A stretch of DNA of 64,000 bases from Candidatus Defluviibacterium haderslevense (lineage in GTDB: Bacteria; Bacteroidota; Bacteroidia; Chitinophagales; Saprospiraceae): contig JADJRL010000003.1 of the NCBI GenBank assembly GCA_016712225.1, positions 310,001-374,000 on the forward strand, in the 5' to 3' direction. The notes under the pieces were generated by a model. It worked only from the letters and a program-made list of their open reading frames with translations. It ran no database searches and was not told the DNA's origin. The stretch's first letter is position 1. Every line of letters starts with the position of its first letter. This document shows positions 55,067 through 63,467 of the stretch, one piece after another. The position numbers and the translations under genes were made by a program.

Positions 55067-56872
55067 TTAAATTCCTTTAGGTAACTCTATATTTAATACT
55101 GCAAAAATCTTTTTAAACGATTTAACATCATAATGGTGATCTTTAAAGTAGATCAAATCGTCCTTCATCAAATCTTCCCAACTGTAATCTGGTCTAATCT
55201 TATCTTTCTGATGCGTTTTGTAAATATCAAGTGCTCTTTTTTGATCACCACTAAATAAATGAGCATGTGCTATGTTCATTATTAAATTGAGATCTTCAGG
55301 ATATAATGCTACACCTCGCTTGAAAAACGATATAGCCTCTTTGTATTTTTTTTGTTCAAGCATATACCAACCAATTTCTGTGATTACATTATTCTCCAAG
55401 CTCAAAGTATCGGGATTAGTGATTCTAATTGCATTTGGAAATTCCTTTCCATCGACGTTTCGAGCATATCCAATAATGTTTCCCTTGCTATCTTTAATAA
55501 ATGTTTTTACAGCGGGAAATTCCTCATTAAAAAAACAAGTTGGTGTACTAAAATACATATTGACATATCTTCCATTGGTATAAAAATGATACTTGTTATC
55601 TTTTTTACCAATAGCTGACCATGTTTGATCATAGAGATAAAGGCCCTCATATGATTTTAATACTTTGTCTGCTACTTTAATGGATTTTTTTCTAAGTGGT
55701 TCATGATAAAAATTTTTCCATTGATATGCTTTGGCAACACTATTGATGACTTCAGATATTATGGTTCCGTCATCTGAATTTAAAAAAATGACTACACCAT
55801 TTCCTCCTTCTAAACTCCCATAAAAATCGCCACAAAATCCATCATTACGCGCACCATGTTCAAAATATTTCTCTCCATTATTATCCACAATAAAAGAACC
55901 CAATGATGTCGGACCATCATTATAAGGCGTTAAGTGTAATTTCACCATTTCAGGACTCAATACTTTGGATGGTTTACCTTGATAGGCTAATTGCATATCT
56001 ATGATATATTGGCATAGATCACTAGGTGTCATCCACAATCCCGCTGCAGCCTGCTCCGGATAAACGTGAAATTTATTGGAAATGGGTGTGCCATCACCAC
56101 TGTATGCAGATGCACACAAATGTTGTTTTTCTTTAGGTGGAGGTTGCGAATAAAAACTGGTTTCCATCCCAATTGGTTTTAATATATGGTCATACATCCA
56201 TTCATCATAGTTCTGCTTGGTAACATCAGTAAGCAAAACCTGTGAAATAGTAGTACCGCCACCTGAATATTCAAATTGTAATCCGGGTTCATACGCACTG
56301 CGAACTGCTGGCGTAAACGATGGTTTTTTTCCATCTAATACTTCCAAAATTGTTGGAATAGGACCATCGATATCATGACCCGGAAAACCATGCACCGTTA
56401 ATCCTGCATTGTGACTTAATATATGTGCCAGGGTAATTTTTTTTCCTCTTGATAGTGAGTCATAAGGAAATTTCCAAGAAATCAAATATTCATTAATGTC
56501 TGTATTAAGGTCTACTTTTTTTTCTTGTGCTAATTTTAAAATGCCCAATGCATTTAATGATTTACTGATGGATCCCGGTTCAAAAAGGGTCTCTGTTGTC
56601 ATCGGTTTTTTCTCCTCTTCGTTAGCCCAACCATAAGCTTTAGCCCAGGCTATTTTGTAGTCATGAATCACAGCAATGCTCATTCCTTTTACCTTATATT
56701 TTTTCATTCGCTCGAGAATGGTACTCGGTTGGTCATCATTGAGTAGGAGTCTGCCAGTGATATTATGTTCAATTTCGTTTATTTTGTCAAGGGTCTCTTG
56801 AGTATAAATTGTTTGCGCTAATAAATTATTTAAACCAAGACAAAGAGATATTAAGAAAAGGGTCATTTTCAT
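55067..56872 (-). CDS. Serine hydrolase of the beta-lactamase/penicillin-binding fold with C-terminal TPR
   Basis: 601 residues. Signal peptide (MTLFLISLCLGLNNLLAQ). A beta-lactamase-family (class C/AmpC-like) domain covers about 50-385: the catalytic S-x-x-K at Ser101-Ile-Ser-Lys104 (EPGSISKSLNALG), the Y-x-G motif Tyr202-Ser-Gly204 (QFEYSGGGTT), and H-x-G at about 339-340 (EHGARNDG). The segment HNAGLTVHGFPGHDIDGP is typical of the esterase/D-aminopeptidase subgroup. Residues about 500-575 are a tetratricopeptide repeat pair (GWYMLEQKKYKEAISFFKRG, LNLIMNIAHAHLFSG). The family cleaves esters, amides or peptidoglycan-type peptides; the exact substrate is open. The periplasmic location follows from the leader. 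A single gene. Confidence 0.87.
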   Translation of the reverse strand: MKMTLFLISLCLGLNNLLAQTIYTQETLDKINEIEHNITGRLLLNDDQPSTILERMKKYKVKGMSIAVIHDYKIAWAKAYGWANEEEKKPMTTETLFEPGSISKSLNALGILKLAQEKKVDLNTDINEYLISWKFPYDSLSRGKKITLAHILSHNAGLTVHGFPGHDIDGPIPTILEVLDGKKPSFTPAVRSAYEPGLQFEYSGGGTTISQVLLTDVTKQNYDEWMYDHILKPIGMETSFYSQPPPKEKQHLCASAYSGDGTPISNKFHVYPEQAAAGLWMTPSDLCQYIIDMQLAYQGKPSKVLSPEMVKLHLTPYNDGPTSLGSFIVDNNGEKYFEHGARNDGFCGDFYGSLEGGNGVVIFLNSDDGTIISEVINSVAKAYQWKNFYHEPLRKKSIKVADKVLKSYEGLYLYDQTWSAIGKKDNKYHFYTNGRYVNMYFSTPTCFFNEEFPAVKTFIKDSKGNIIGYARNVDGKEFPNAIRITNPDTLSLENNVITEIGWYMLEQKKYKEAISFFKRGVALYPEDLNLIMNIAHAHLFSGDQKRALDIYKTHQKDKIRPDYSWEDLMKDDLIYFKDHHYDVKSFKKIFAVLNIELPKGI

Positions 56873-56993
56873 GATTTCGAAATGTGTTTTTTATATATGA
56901 TTAAAAATGGTTTTCCAGAAATGCTCACAATAAATTAAAAAATTATTTTAGGTGTGTAATGCAATTTAATTTTAATAAAAAATTTATAAGTAT

Positions 56994-57188
56994 TCAGGTC
57001 TGAGCCCTGTATGGGCGATTAATTTTTTGCGACGGATAAAATTCGTTGTAACAAGTAAATATATTATGTTTTTGGCGGCATTTGCCGTTCGAAGCAATGG
57101 TACATTTTTTGCCAGATTTTTGCAAAAATGATGACAAAAACATACCGCACTTATTTTGACCTGAATAATTACAAGAATTTATTTTCAT
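56994..57188 (-). CDS. Possible small Cys-rich ORF overlapping the end of the regulator gene (ATGA)
   Basis: 64 codons. Its ATG shares the A-T-G-A junction with the stop of the upstream winged-helix gene (57185), the form seen in translationally coupled genes. The protein would be basic and carries five Cys (CNYSGQNKCGMF, KKCTIASNGKC, FTCYNEF). Composition is not obviously coding and no family is recognised. An alternative reading of the same DNA in another frame looks equally unconvincing. The 56873-56993 gap beyond it holds nothing. Listed because of the overlap, with low certainty. Confidence 0.25.
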   Translation of the reverse strand: MKINSCNYSGQNKCGMFLSSFLQKSGKKCTIASNGKCRQKHNIFTCYNEFYPSQKINRPYRAQT

Positions 57189-58069
57189 TTCCCTGTTTCC
57201 AGTCGATAACCGACACCATGTACGGCAACTATACCAACCGTCAAATCAACGGCTAATTTTTTTCGTAATCTGGACACAAAAACATCAACACTGCGTCCCA
57301 CTAAAACCCCTTCATCAGCCCAAACTTCACGAAGTATAAAGTCTCGCTCTAACAACTGATCCGGACTCGTTACAAAGAGCTTGAGTAATTTGGTTTCTCG
57401 GAAGGTAAGTGCTTGTCTTTCGTCACCATGTATGAGTTGTTGTCCGGATACATCAAGACGAGAATTTCCGAATTCCAACCAATCTTTTTCATCATCTGCT
57501 AGAGGAGGTAACGACACCGATTTTTGACGTCGGAATATCCAAAAACCAGCAACTCCACTTAATATCAATATTAATAGTCCATTGATTCCGGCCCAAAAAG
57601 GTTTTTTTGCGTGTTGTTTTAGAAAACTGATCTCAATAAAATGACATGATTCATCCAGATCCCGTCCTTGACAAGCAACGCTTTTGGTCTGAAGAAAATC
57701 TTGTTGGTGATATCCTAAATCTATGATCGCATCCTCACAACGCCTTACAGCCACATCGTAAGGTTGTTTAATTTCAAACAGGTCTAGTGATGATTGCAGT
57801 AGTCCTGGGAGTTGTTCGTACCGAAAAGGCCGCTCTAGACGAACTCGCCATACTCCGGGACCTGTTTGTTCAATGGCTGGAATTCTGCTCGTGCTATCTC
57901 CTGATAATCGAAGCAATCCATCTGCAGTTCGTCGCAAGGCAAGATTGACTTTATTAGGTGATAATTCCAGCTGCATATCTGTCTGTGCAAACAGTGACTC
58001 TGATACTAATATAGCACCTACCAACAATGATAATAATCGTATAGTTTTGGAACTAAAACTTGAAATCAT
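57185..58069 (-). CDS. Membrane-anchored winged-helix transcriptional regulator with N-terminal periplasmic sensor
   Basis: 294 residues. Leader-like segment 1-29 (IRLLSLLVGAILVSESLFAQ). A periplasmic domain covers about 30-155 (LALRRTADGLLRLSGDSTSR, VWRVRLERPFRYEQLPGLLQ) with Cys111, Cys133 and Cys142. One membrane helix at about 158-179 (NGLLILILSGVAGFWIFRR). A cytoplasmic OmpR/PhoB-type winged helix at about 199-293 has LTFRETKLLKLFVTSPDQLL, VLVGRSVDVFVSRLRKKL and the wing HGVGYRLE. The order is the reverse of CadC/ToxR (sensor first, DNA-binding last). It probably reads an envelope signal and regulates genes while bound to the membrane. It lies 23 nt behind the BNR lipoprotein gene. Part of it (57781-57900) has 61 G+C in 120 bases, higher than its neighbours, so recent acquisition is possible. 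Confidence 0.85.
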   Translation of the reverse strand: MISSFSSKTIRLLSLLVGAILVSESLFAQTDMQLELSPNKVNLALRRTADGLLRLSGDSTSRIPAIEQTGPGVWRVRLERPFRYEQLPGLLQSSLDLFEIKQPYDVAVRRCEDAIIDLGYHQQDFLQTKSVACQGRDLDESCHFIEISFLKQHAKKPFWAGINGLLILILSGVAGFWIFRRQKSVSLPPLADDEKDWLEFGNSRLDVSGQQLIHGDERQALTFRETKLLKLFVTSPDQLLERDFILREVWADEGVLVGRSVDVFVSRLRKKLAVDLTVGIVAVHGVGYRLETGK

Positions 58070-58092
58070 AGCCTAAAAATAATACCTTTTTA

Positions 58093-59121
58093 TCAACAAC
58101 CAGAATTTACTGACATGGCATAGATTTTTGAACCTGATTTTACAAATTCGAATCGTCTATTTTCCTTAGATCCGGTGAGTACCGCTTGCCAGCTTTGGCC
58201 TTTATCAGTAGATCTATAAATCACATTCCCTACACAACACACGAGAACATCACCCATTTGAATGATATCATTAATCACCTGTCCGGTTGACGATTGAGTA
58301 GCTATAGAAACGTTTAATTCCACAGGAAGCAGGTGTTCATCCATTCGTTTCCAGGTCAATCCAAGATCATCTGAATATCTCAATTTGTTGGCCAACTTAC
58401 CAGCATATGCCATTTTATCTTTCCATTCATTACTTCTTAAACTGATTGCAAAAAACCTACCTTCAATGACTTTAGTTGTAGACGTTCCACGATCATCAGT
58501 CAAAACTTGCGTCCAATGTTCTCCTTTATCAATAGAACGGATTAAACCACTGGAGCATCCGGCAATAATAACATCATTGGATAAGGACATCGTGTACACA
58601 TTTTCATCATTATAAACCTGATTCCATGTCTTCCCATCATCAACAGATTTAAAAATCCCCTTATTACAAGCTAAAAGTATGGCTCCATTAGGAAGCTCCA
58701 AAACTGAAAAAATATATTTGTCATTCAGATTCAAGTATTTTGGAATCCAAATTCCGGTCGATGAAATTTTTTGATACAATCCATTATGTGCACTATGAGC
58801 ATATGGCCCAAATTTGCCGGGAATAAAACTATAGATGGGGTCAGTAATAAACATATCCTTATCCCATGTTGGGTTAACAGCCTTACTATTACTTCGGATA
58901 ACCCCATGTTCAGATCCAAGAAAGATTTCATCTTGTGTTGCAATGATACAATTGAGTCCCATGCCATCTGATAAACCCAAACCAACATCCCTCCAGGTCT
59001 TGCCACCATCCTCTGATTGATAGATGATTTTGGAGTCAGAAATGAGAATCTTCTCTGGTGCTTTCTGGCAAGAGACTAAGGATTGGAGAAAAAACAAAAA
59101 AATGACATTATACATTTTCAT
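58093..59121 (-). CDS. BNR/Asp-box lipoprotein (sialidase-like propeller)
   Basis: 342 residues. Signal sequence with lipobox SLVSC (Cys at 18) predicts an outer-envelope lipoprotein. At least five Asp-box repeats S-x-D-x-G-x-T-W are visible: SEDGGKTW, SVDDGKTW, SIDKGEHW, SDDLGLTW and STDKGQSW, as in sialidase and photosystem-II-stability-factor-like six-bladed propellers. The catalytic Arg triad and Tyr of true sialidases are not apparent, so a binding rather than hydrolytic role is more likely. The gene ends 23 nt before the winged-helix regulator and is probably co-transcribed with it, so the propeller could be the sensor or target of that regulator. Confidence 0.8.
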   Translation of the reverse strand: MKMYNVIFLFFLQSLVSCQKAPEKILISDSKIIYQSEDGGKTWRDVGLGLSDGMGLNCIIATQDEIFLGSEHGVIRSNSKAVNPTWDKDMFITDPIYSFIPGKFGPYAHSAHNGLYQKISSTGIWIPKYLNLNDKYIFSVLELPNGAILLACNKGIFKSVDDGKTWNQVYNDENVYTMSLSNDVIIAGCSSGLIRSIDKGEHWTQVLTDDRGTSTTKVIEGRFFAISLRSNEWKDKMAYAGKLANKLRYSDDLGLTWKRMDEHLLPVELNVSIATQSSTGQVINDIIQMGDVLVCCVGNVIYRSTDKGQSWQAVLTGSKENRRFEFVKSGSKIYAMSVNSGC

Positions 59122-59149
59122 AAGTTAATTGATTAGTGAAACAATGGTG

Positions 59150-59157
59150 CAAATCTA
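59150..59157 (-). promoter_or_regulatory. Candidate -7 element (TAGATTTG) of the BNR lipoprotein operon
   Basis: Fits TAnnTTTG on the minus strand and ends 28 nt before the ATG at 59121. No TTTG at normal -33 distance. Confidence 0.4.
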
Positions 59158-59421
59158 TGGTTGCGATGAAAGCTGTCTATTATTTGGGTGTAAAACAATG
59201 TAACATAAATGTAAAAGGATGTATTTAGCCCCTAAATAGGGCAGTTTTGGCCAATTTCAATGACCTATTACGAGAACCTATATTTACCAATAGAAGCGTT
59301 TATGTCAATTCCATTTGAAAGAGTATTGAATGGATAAATTCTCCTTTTAAACCTACTGTACCTTACTTAAGATTAAAAATGATATATGCATAGTCATTTT
59401 AGGATTTATTGATTAAGCTGT

Positions 59422-59463
59422 ATAGCTATTTTAGGACAAGACATAGCTATTTTAGGACAAGAC
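59422..59463. repeat. Exact tandem duplication of a 21-bp unit
   Basis: ATAGCTATTTTAGGACAAGA plus a final C occurs twice in direct succession (59422-59442, 59443-59463) without mismatch. Confidence 0.85.
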
Positions 59464-59479
59464 AAACAGTGAGGATGAC

Positions 59480-59511
59480 CCGTGGATAAGCCGTGGATGA
59501 GTCGTGGATAC
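59480..59511. repeat. Three-fold tandem repeat of an 11-bp unit
   Basis: CCGTGGATAAG, CCGTGGATGAG and TCGTGGATAC follow each other, 17 bases after the 21-bp duplication. Confidence 0.7.
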
Positions 59512-59864
59512 TTGCTTGTGAATAGTACTTTAGATCAATGTGTACTTAAATTGAATTCTAGGCATAAAAAAAAATTAAACAGATTGATCATGCTTTAATG
59601 AGATATGATCCACATTCTTCAGTAAAATTTGTGCGTGGGTTGAGGGCGTCGAAGCAGTTTAATAGGTTCCAACATTGGACCACTTCCAAAATGGTAGATA
59701 GATTTTATTATTTTGTTTTGTTTCAGTCCCATAATCCAAAATGGAAATTGGCCAGATAAATTAAAATTTACCTAAATTTTAGCCTAAAAACATACGCTCG
59801 TTTAAAAGTTCCCTACGTTAGTACGAAAGTACTTGACAAAAATATCCTAGATCTTTACCTTTGA

Positions 59865-60092
59865 TTAAGTAAACCTAATCCTAAACGTTTTGAAATTAAC
59901 ATTCCAAAGTCTCTAATAAAAGCCGAAATCAATGTTAATATCATGGGATTGCAAGGGCAAAAAATATTAAATCAAAAATCCGTTGGCTTGAAAACTATAT
60001 CTATAGAAAACTTACCTCAAGGATTATATTTGATGACTATAACTAAGGGTGACGAAATTAAATTCAGTGATAAAATTTTTGTTTCAAAGTAA
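59865..60092 (+). pseudogene. Orphan T9SS sorting domain (remnant of a deleted gene)
   Basis: In frame to TAA 60090-60092 the DNA reads LSKPNPKRFEINIPK, EINVNIMGLQGQKILNQ, SIENLPQGLYLMTITKGDE and KFSDKIFVSK: a complete T9SS type A domain from its PNP motif to the end. Upstream a TGA (59862-59864) closes the frame and no body of a protein is found. The next gene starts one base after the stop (TAAG-ATG overlap region at 60094). Best explained as the end of a deleted tandem gene. Confidence 0.8.
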
Positions 60093-60093
60093 G

Positions 60094-61620
60094 ATGAAAG
60101 TCAATCAACATTTAAAGACTTTTAAAAAGTATATGTGGATACTCCTGATTTCAGGAGTATCCATTTCTCAAGCTCAGAAAGAAGACTATAATTGGGTTTT
60201 GGGCTATGCAGACCATTTAGTAACTGATACTCTTTTTGGCAGAACTATTTTAAATTTTAACAATGCATCTTTGAATATTACCAAAACAACTATAGGTGTA
60301 CTTAGTTACTTAGATTATACGAATGCTTCTATTTCTGATTCAAGCGGAAAACTATTGTTTTACACCAATGGCATTAGCGCTTTTAATCGTAATCATCAGA
60401 TCATGCCTAATGGTAATTACATTTGTCCCGGAGAAGTGGCAGAATGGAATTTTGAAAATGGCTTGCGATTAGAACAAGCAGCAATGATATTGCCCTGGCC
60501 GGAACATCCTGCTCAATATTTTATCATCAATAAAATATTACAAGCACAAACCATTTATTTATCAGATACTTTGTATTATTCAACGGTTAACATGAAATTA
60601 AGAGGTGGATTAGGTGATGTTGTTGAAAAACACAAGATACTCCTTGCTGATACCATGTCACTTTCATATATGACTGCATGTAGACACGCAAATGGCAGAG
60701 ATTGGTGGTTTTTAATTGCAGAATACGATAGTCGGATAGTCCATAGATATCTATTGGATCCTCGAGGTATAATCCACAAGGGAATTCAGGAAGTAAGTTA
60801 TAAAATTATTGATACTCCAGGTCAGGCTGCTTTCTCTCCTGATGGCAATAAATTTGCTATACATTATATTACCGATTTTGGTTATAGGGAATTGCATTTA
60901 TTTAATTTTGATCGGTGCAATGGATTATTAATGAATCAAAGAATTGCTAAACTCCCTTATACCACATCAGCTGCAACAGGGTTAGCATTTGCACCTTCAA
61001 GTAAATATTTATATTTAACGCTTGGTGACAGAGTATGGCAAATTGACACCGATGACAATGCACCTGTTCAAAACAAAATAGAAATAATAGTATCAGATCA
61101 CTTTGGATGGCCATATGAATTTTTTTATGACCAGATGCAACTGGCTCCAGATGGCAAAATCTATTTTGTATCTGATAATGGTGCAAACTACATCAATGTC
61201 ATTCATGATCCTGATAAGAAAGGTCTTGCATGTAAACCAGAAGCACATGCACATATGATAACTTTTAATTTAAGCAATCCTAATTTTCCACATTTTAGAT
61301 TGGGAAGAGCTTGGAATACCATATGCGATACTCTATTTACTGATATTAATGAACCAGAAGTCGACTTTAAGTATGAAGATATTTATTTATACCCGAATCC
61401 AGCACATTCACAAGTAAATATCTTTATACCCGACCATTTACTTCATCAAATGATATCTTATAGAATTTATGACCTGCAGGGCAAAATGCTAGAACACGAT
61501 AGTCTAAATCCAAGTCGTGATATTTCAATAACTAATTTACCAAAGGGAATCTTTTATATCAGCGTCTTTTGCAAAAATGAATTAATCTTAAATGAAAAAC
61601 TGGTAATCATAAATGAATAA
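60094..61620 (+). CDS. Secreted T9SS beta-propeller-like protein, array member 1
   Basis: 508 residues from the ATG of MKVNQHLKTFKKYMWILLIS; a longer frame starting at 60049 runs inside the upstream remnant and is unlikely. The leader ends near SQAQ. The body (about 30-420) repeats phrases such as YTNASISDSSGKLLFYTNGI, DWWFLIAEYDSRIVHRYLLD, PGQAAFSPDGNKFAIHY and LAPDGKIYFVSDNGANYINV, resembling the SPDG and APDGKIY turns of WD40/YVTN-like propellers. The T9SS domain starts at YPNPAHSQV. Together with 61797 and 63468 it forms a tandem array. Function unknown; surface binding is likely. Confidence 0.78.
   Translation: MKVNQHLKTFKKYMWILLISGVSISQAQKEDYNWVLGYADHLVTDTLFGRTILNFNNASLNITKTTIGVLSYLDYTNASISDSSGKLLFYTNGISAFNRNHQIMPNGNYICPGEVAEWNFENGLRLEQAAMILPWPEHPAQYFIINKILQAQTIYLSDTLYYSTVNMKLRGGLGDVVEKHKILLADTMSLSYMTACRHANGRDWWFLIAEYDSRIVHRYLLDPRGIIHKGIQEVSYKIIDTPGQAAFSPDGNKFAIHYITDFGYRELHLFNFDRCNGLLMNQRIAKLPYTTSAATGLAFAPSSKYLYLTLGDRVWQIDTDDNAPVQNKIEIIVSDHFGWPYEFFYDQMQLAPDGKIYFVSDNGANYINVIHDPDKKGLACKPEAHAHMITFNLSNPNFPHFRLGRAWNTICDTLFTDINEPEVDFKYEDIYLYPNPAHSQVNIFIPDHLLHQMISYRIYDLQGKMLEHDSLNPSRDISITNLPKGIFYISVFCKNELILNEKLVIINE
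60136..60163. repeat. Perfect 13-bp inverted repeat inside the signal-peptide codons (member 1)
   Basis: TGGATACTCCTGA (60136-60148), TT, TCAGGAGTATCCA (60151-60163). It encodes the hydrophobic core around WILLISGVSI, beginning 43 bases after the A of the start codon, and recurs exactly in array member 3. Confidence 0.85.
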
Positions 61621-61622
61621 TA

Positions 61623-61733
61623 CCTAATAAAAAATTGCGAATCTTATCTTCTAATTTAATAAATGGGATGCCACTTGCAAAGATTAATTTATCAGATGGA
61701 AATAATTTAAATGCTAAATTCATTAAAAATTAG
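61623..61733 (+). pseudogene. Probable second orphan T9SS domain end
   Basis: The frame closed by TAG 61731-61733 reads PNKKLRILSSNLINGMPLAK, INLSDGNNLN, AKFIKN. The phrase from NLINGMP to KFIKN follows the usual end of a sorting domain (L-x-N/K-G-x-Y, then K-I-x-L-x-D-G, K-F-I-K). It has no own start or body and follows a gene that already ends in its own domain, so it looks like another leftover. The likeness is weaker than that of the 59865 remnant. Confidence 0.38.
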
Positions 61734-61740
61734 TACATTC

Positions 61741-61782
61741 AATTGGAATGCACCCAATAATTGGGTTGCATTCCAATTTTAA
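61741..61782 (+). terminator. Intrinsic terminator of array member 1
   Basis: AATTGGAATGCACCCAA (61741-61757) pairs with TTGGG-TTGCATTCCAATT (61761-61778) around TAA, 17 pairs with one bulged T, followed by TTTT. It sits just before member 2, so the members are transcribed separately. Confidence 0.82.
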
Positions 61783-61796
61783 TCCTTCTATTAACT

Positions 61797-63308
61797 ATGA
61801 AGTTATTATATCTAGTGCTATTTCCTTTATTTCTTTCCGCTCAAGGTAAGCGTGATTATATTTGGTTGCTTGGTGGTAATAGAACTCCAACTACAGACAC
61901 AAGCTATCAGGGATTTCAGATTGACTTTAATATAAAGCCAAAAGCAATTTATGTTAGGGACAGGCCTCTGCCGATTTTAAGACAAAACAATGCCAGTATT
62001 TGTGATAAAAATGGCAATTTGTTAATGTACACCGCTGGCTGCAATATTTCAGACAGACTTCACAAACCGATGCCCAATGGGAAAATAAATGAAGGTTTCG
62101 TTTGGGAATTTGCTTGCACCCGAGGTGATTATGTGATTCATAATGGTAGCTTATTGCTTCCCAGTTCATTAAATGATAGTACCTATTTTATAATTCATAA
62201 ATTTGTTGAATTTGACCCAGATTCTGCTTTACCAGGAGCAACAGCAACTAAGCTTTTGTATAGCACTGTGGACATGACATTAAACAATGGATATGGAGAT
62301 GTGACAGAAAAAAATCAAGTAATAATAGTAAAACACCTTTCAGGTGGAGATCTCACTGCTACACGACATAGCAATAATCAGGACTGGTGGATCCTTGTCC
62401 CGGGAAGAGCAAATGATTTATATTATAGTATTCAATTCTCGAAAAATGGTCCGTTACCATTTCAGGAAATGAAATTAGGTATTCCTATGCAATACCTTGA
62501 TGATGGCGGCTCTCAATCCAGCTTTTCACCAGATGGCACAAAGTATGCGCGAATGACTCCAAGTACTGGACTGTTTTTAATGGATTTTGATCGCACTTCA
62601 GGTAAACTAAGTAATTTTAGAAATGTAACCACAGGATCTGAGACGAATGACCATACCGTAGGAGTTGCATTTTCTCCTGATTCAAGATTTGTTTATCTGG
62701 TCTATCGCTGGGATTTGTATCAGGTAGATACCTGGGACCAAGATTTAAAATCTAGCCTAGTCCATATTGCTACCTGGGATGGATATGTGGAAGGCGGTAT
62801 CTGGGCTGCAGGATTTGATGCAGCCATGCTTGGGCCAGATTGCAAGATTTATATTCGCACAGGTACCAGTAATCGCGTGATGCATGTGATACACAACCCC
62901 AACGCTAAAGGCAAGGCCTGCAATTTTGAACAGCATGGTATTCAATTACCAGCCCGCAACCATGCCAGTATTCCTAATTTTGTAAATTATCGCCTGGGAT
63001 ATGAACCAGTATGTGATAGTTCGCTAACAATGACATGGAGTCAATACCTTACCAAAAATTGGATGGAACTCTATATTTATCCAAATCCTGTTGTAAAAGA
63101 ATCAAATATGGAAATTTCAGATCGCAGTAGATATATCACATCCATTATGATAAATGATCTTCAAGGTCGAATAGTAAGAACGACCTTTTCCAATGATAAA
63201 AATTATAAGCAAAAATTGGACCTTACTTCTTTAAATCCTGGAATTTACTTTGTTAATATAAAAGATAATCATGGCATAAATTGGAAAGGAAAATTCATTA
63301 AACAATAA
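61797..63308 (+). CDS. Secreted T9SS beta-propeller-like protein, array member 2
   Basis: 503 residues from the ATG of MKLLYLVLFPLFLSAQ; the longer frame to 61761 would begin inside the terminator. The body follows member 1: DYIWLLGGNRTPTTDTSYQ, YTAGCNISDRLHKPMPNGK, DWWILVPGRANDLYYSIQF, SSFSPDGTKYARMTPSTGLF and LGPDCKIYIRTGTSNRVMHV, but it lacks the leader palindrome and identical first 37 residues of members 1 and 3. The T9SS domain starts at YPNPVVKES. It is thus an older branch of the family lying between two closely related ones. Confidence 0.78.
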   Translation: MKLLYLVLFPLFLSAQGKRDYIWLLGGNRTPTTDTSYQGFQIDFNIKPKAIYVRDRPLPILRQNNASICDKNGNLLMYTAGCNISDRLHKPMPNGKINEGFVWEFACTRGDYVIHNGSLLLPSSLNDSTYFIIHKFVEFDPDSALPGATATKLLYSTVDMTLNNGYGDVTEKNQVIIVKHLSGGDLTATRHSNNQDWWILVPGRANDLYYSIQFSKNGPLPFQEMKLGIPMQYLDDGGSQSSFSPDGTKYARMTPSTGLFLMDFDRTSGKLSNFRNVTTGSETNDHTVGVAFSPDSRFVYLVYRWDLYQVDTWDQDLKSSLVHIATWDGYVEGGIWAAGFDAAMLGPDCKIYIRTGTSNRVMHVIHNPNAKGKACNFEQHGIQLPARNHASIPNFVNYRLGYEPVCDSSLTMTWSQYLTKNWMELYIYPNPVVKESNMEISDRSRYITSIMINDLQGRIVRTTFSNDKNYKQKLDLTSLNPGIYFVNIKDNHGINWKGKFIKQ

Positions 63309-63370
63309 TGTCAACAAACAAACTATATAATGAGATATTTCCTAACTTTACTATTCAATCAAATCCATAA

Positions 63371-63466
63371 ATCCCAATTGAAAATATCCAACAAGGATTA
63401 TATTTGATGACCATATCTAAGGGTGACGAAATAAAATACAGTGATAAAATTTTTGTATCAAAGTAA
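63371..63466 (+). pseudogene. Orphan T9SS domain fragment in front of array member 3
   Basis: Reads IPIENIQQGLYLMTISKGDE and then KYSDKIFVSK up to TAA 63464-63466, almost the same as the last 30 residues of the 59865 remnant. It is cut at a TAA (63368-63370), so it is shorter. Again the next gene's ATG follows one base after the stop. Confidence 0.75.
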
Positions 63467-63467
63467 G

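Larger units (their letters stand above)
59158..59864. other. Intergenic region with short tandem repeats, no clear gene
   Basis: Nearly 710 bases without a confident gene. It holds the repeats listed separately at 59422-59463 and 59480-59511. A 53-codon plus-strand frame (59598-59759, MRYDPHSSVKFVRGLRASKQ onward) is open and oddly rich in aromatic residues but resembles no family, and I do not call it. Confidence 0.45.

Noticed and set aside
58093..59121. Active sialidase
   Set aside because: Asp-boxes are present but the Arg triad and catalytic Tyr/Glu could not be found, so only the propeller fold is claimed.
59598..59759. 53-codon plus-strand frame (RFQHWTTSKMVDRFYYFVLF region)
   Set aside because: Reads somewhat like protein but no family, promoter or neighbour supports it; could be an old gene remnant.
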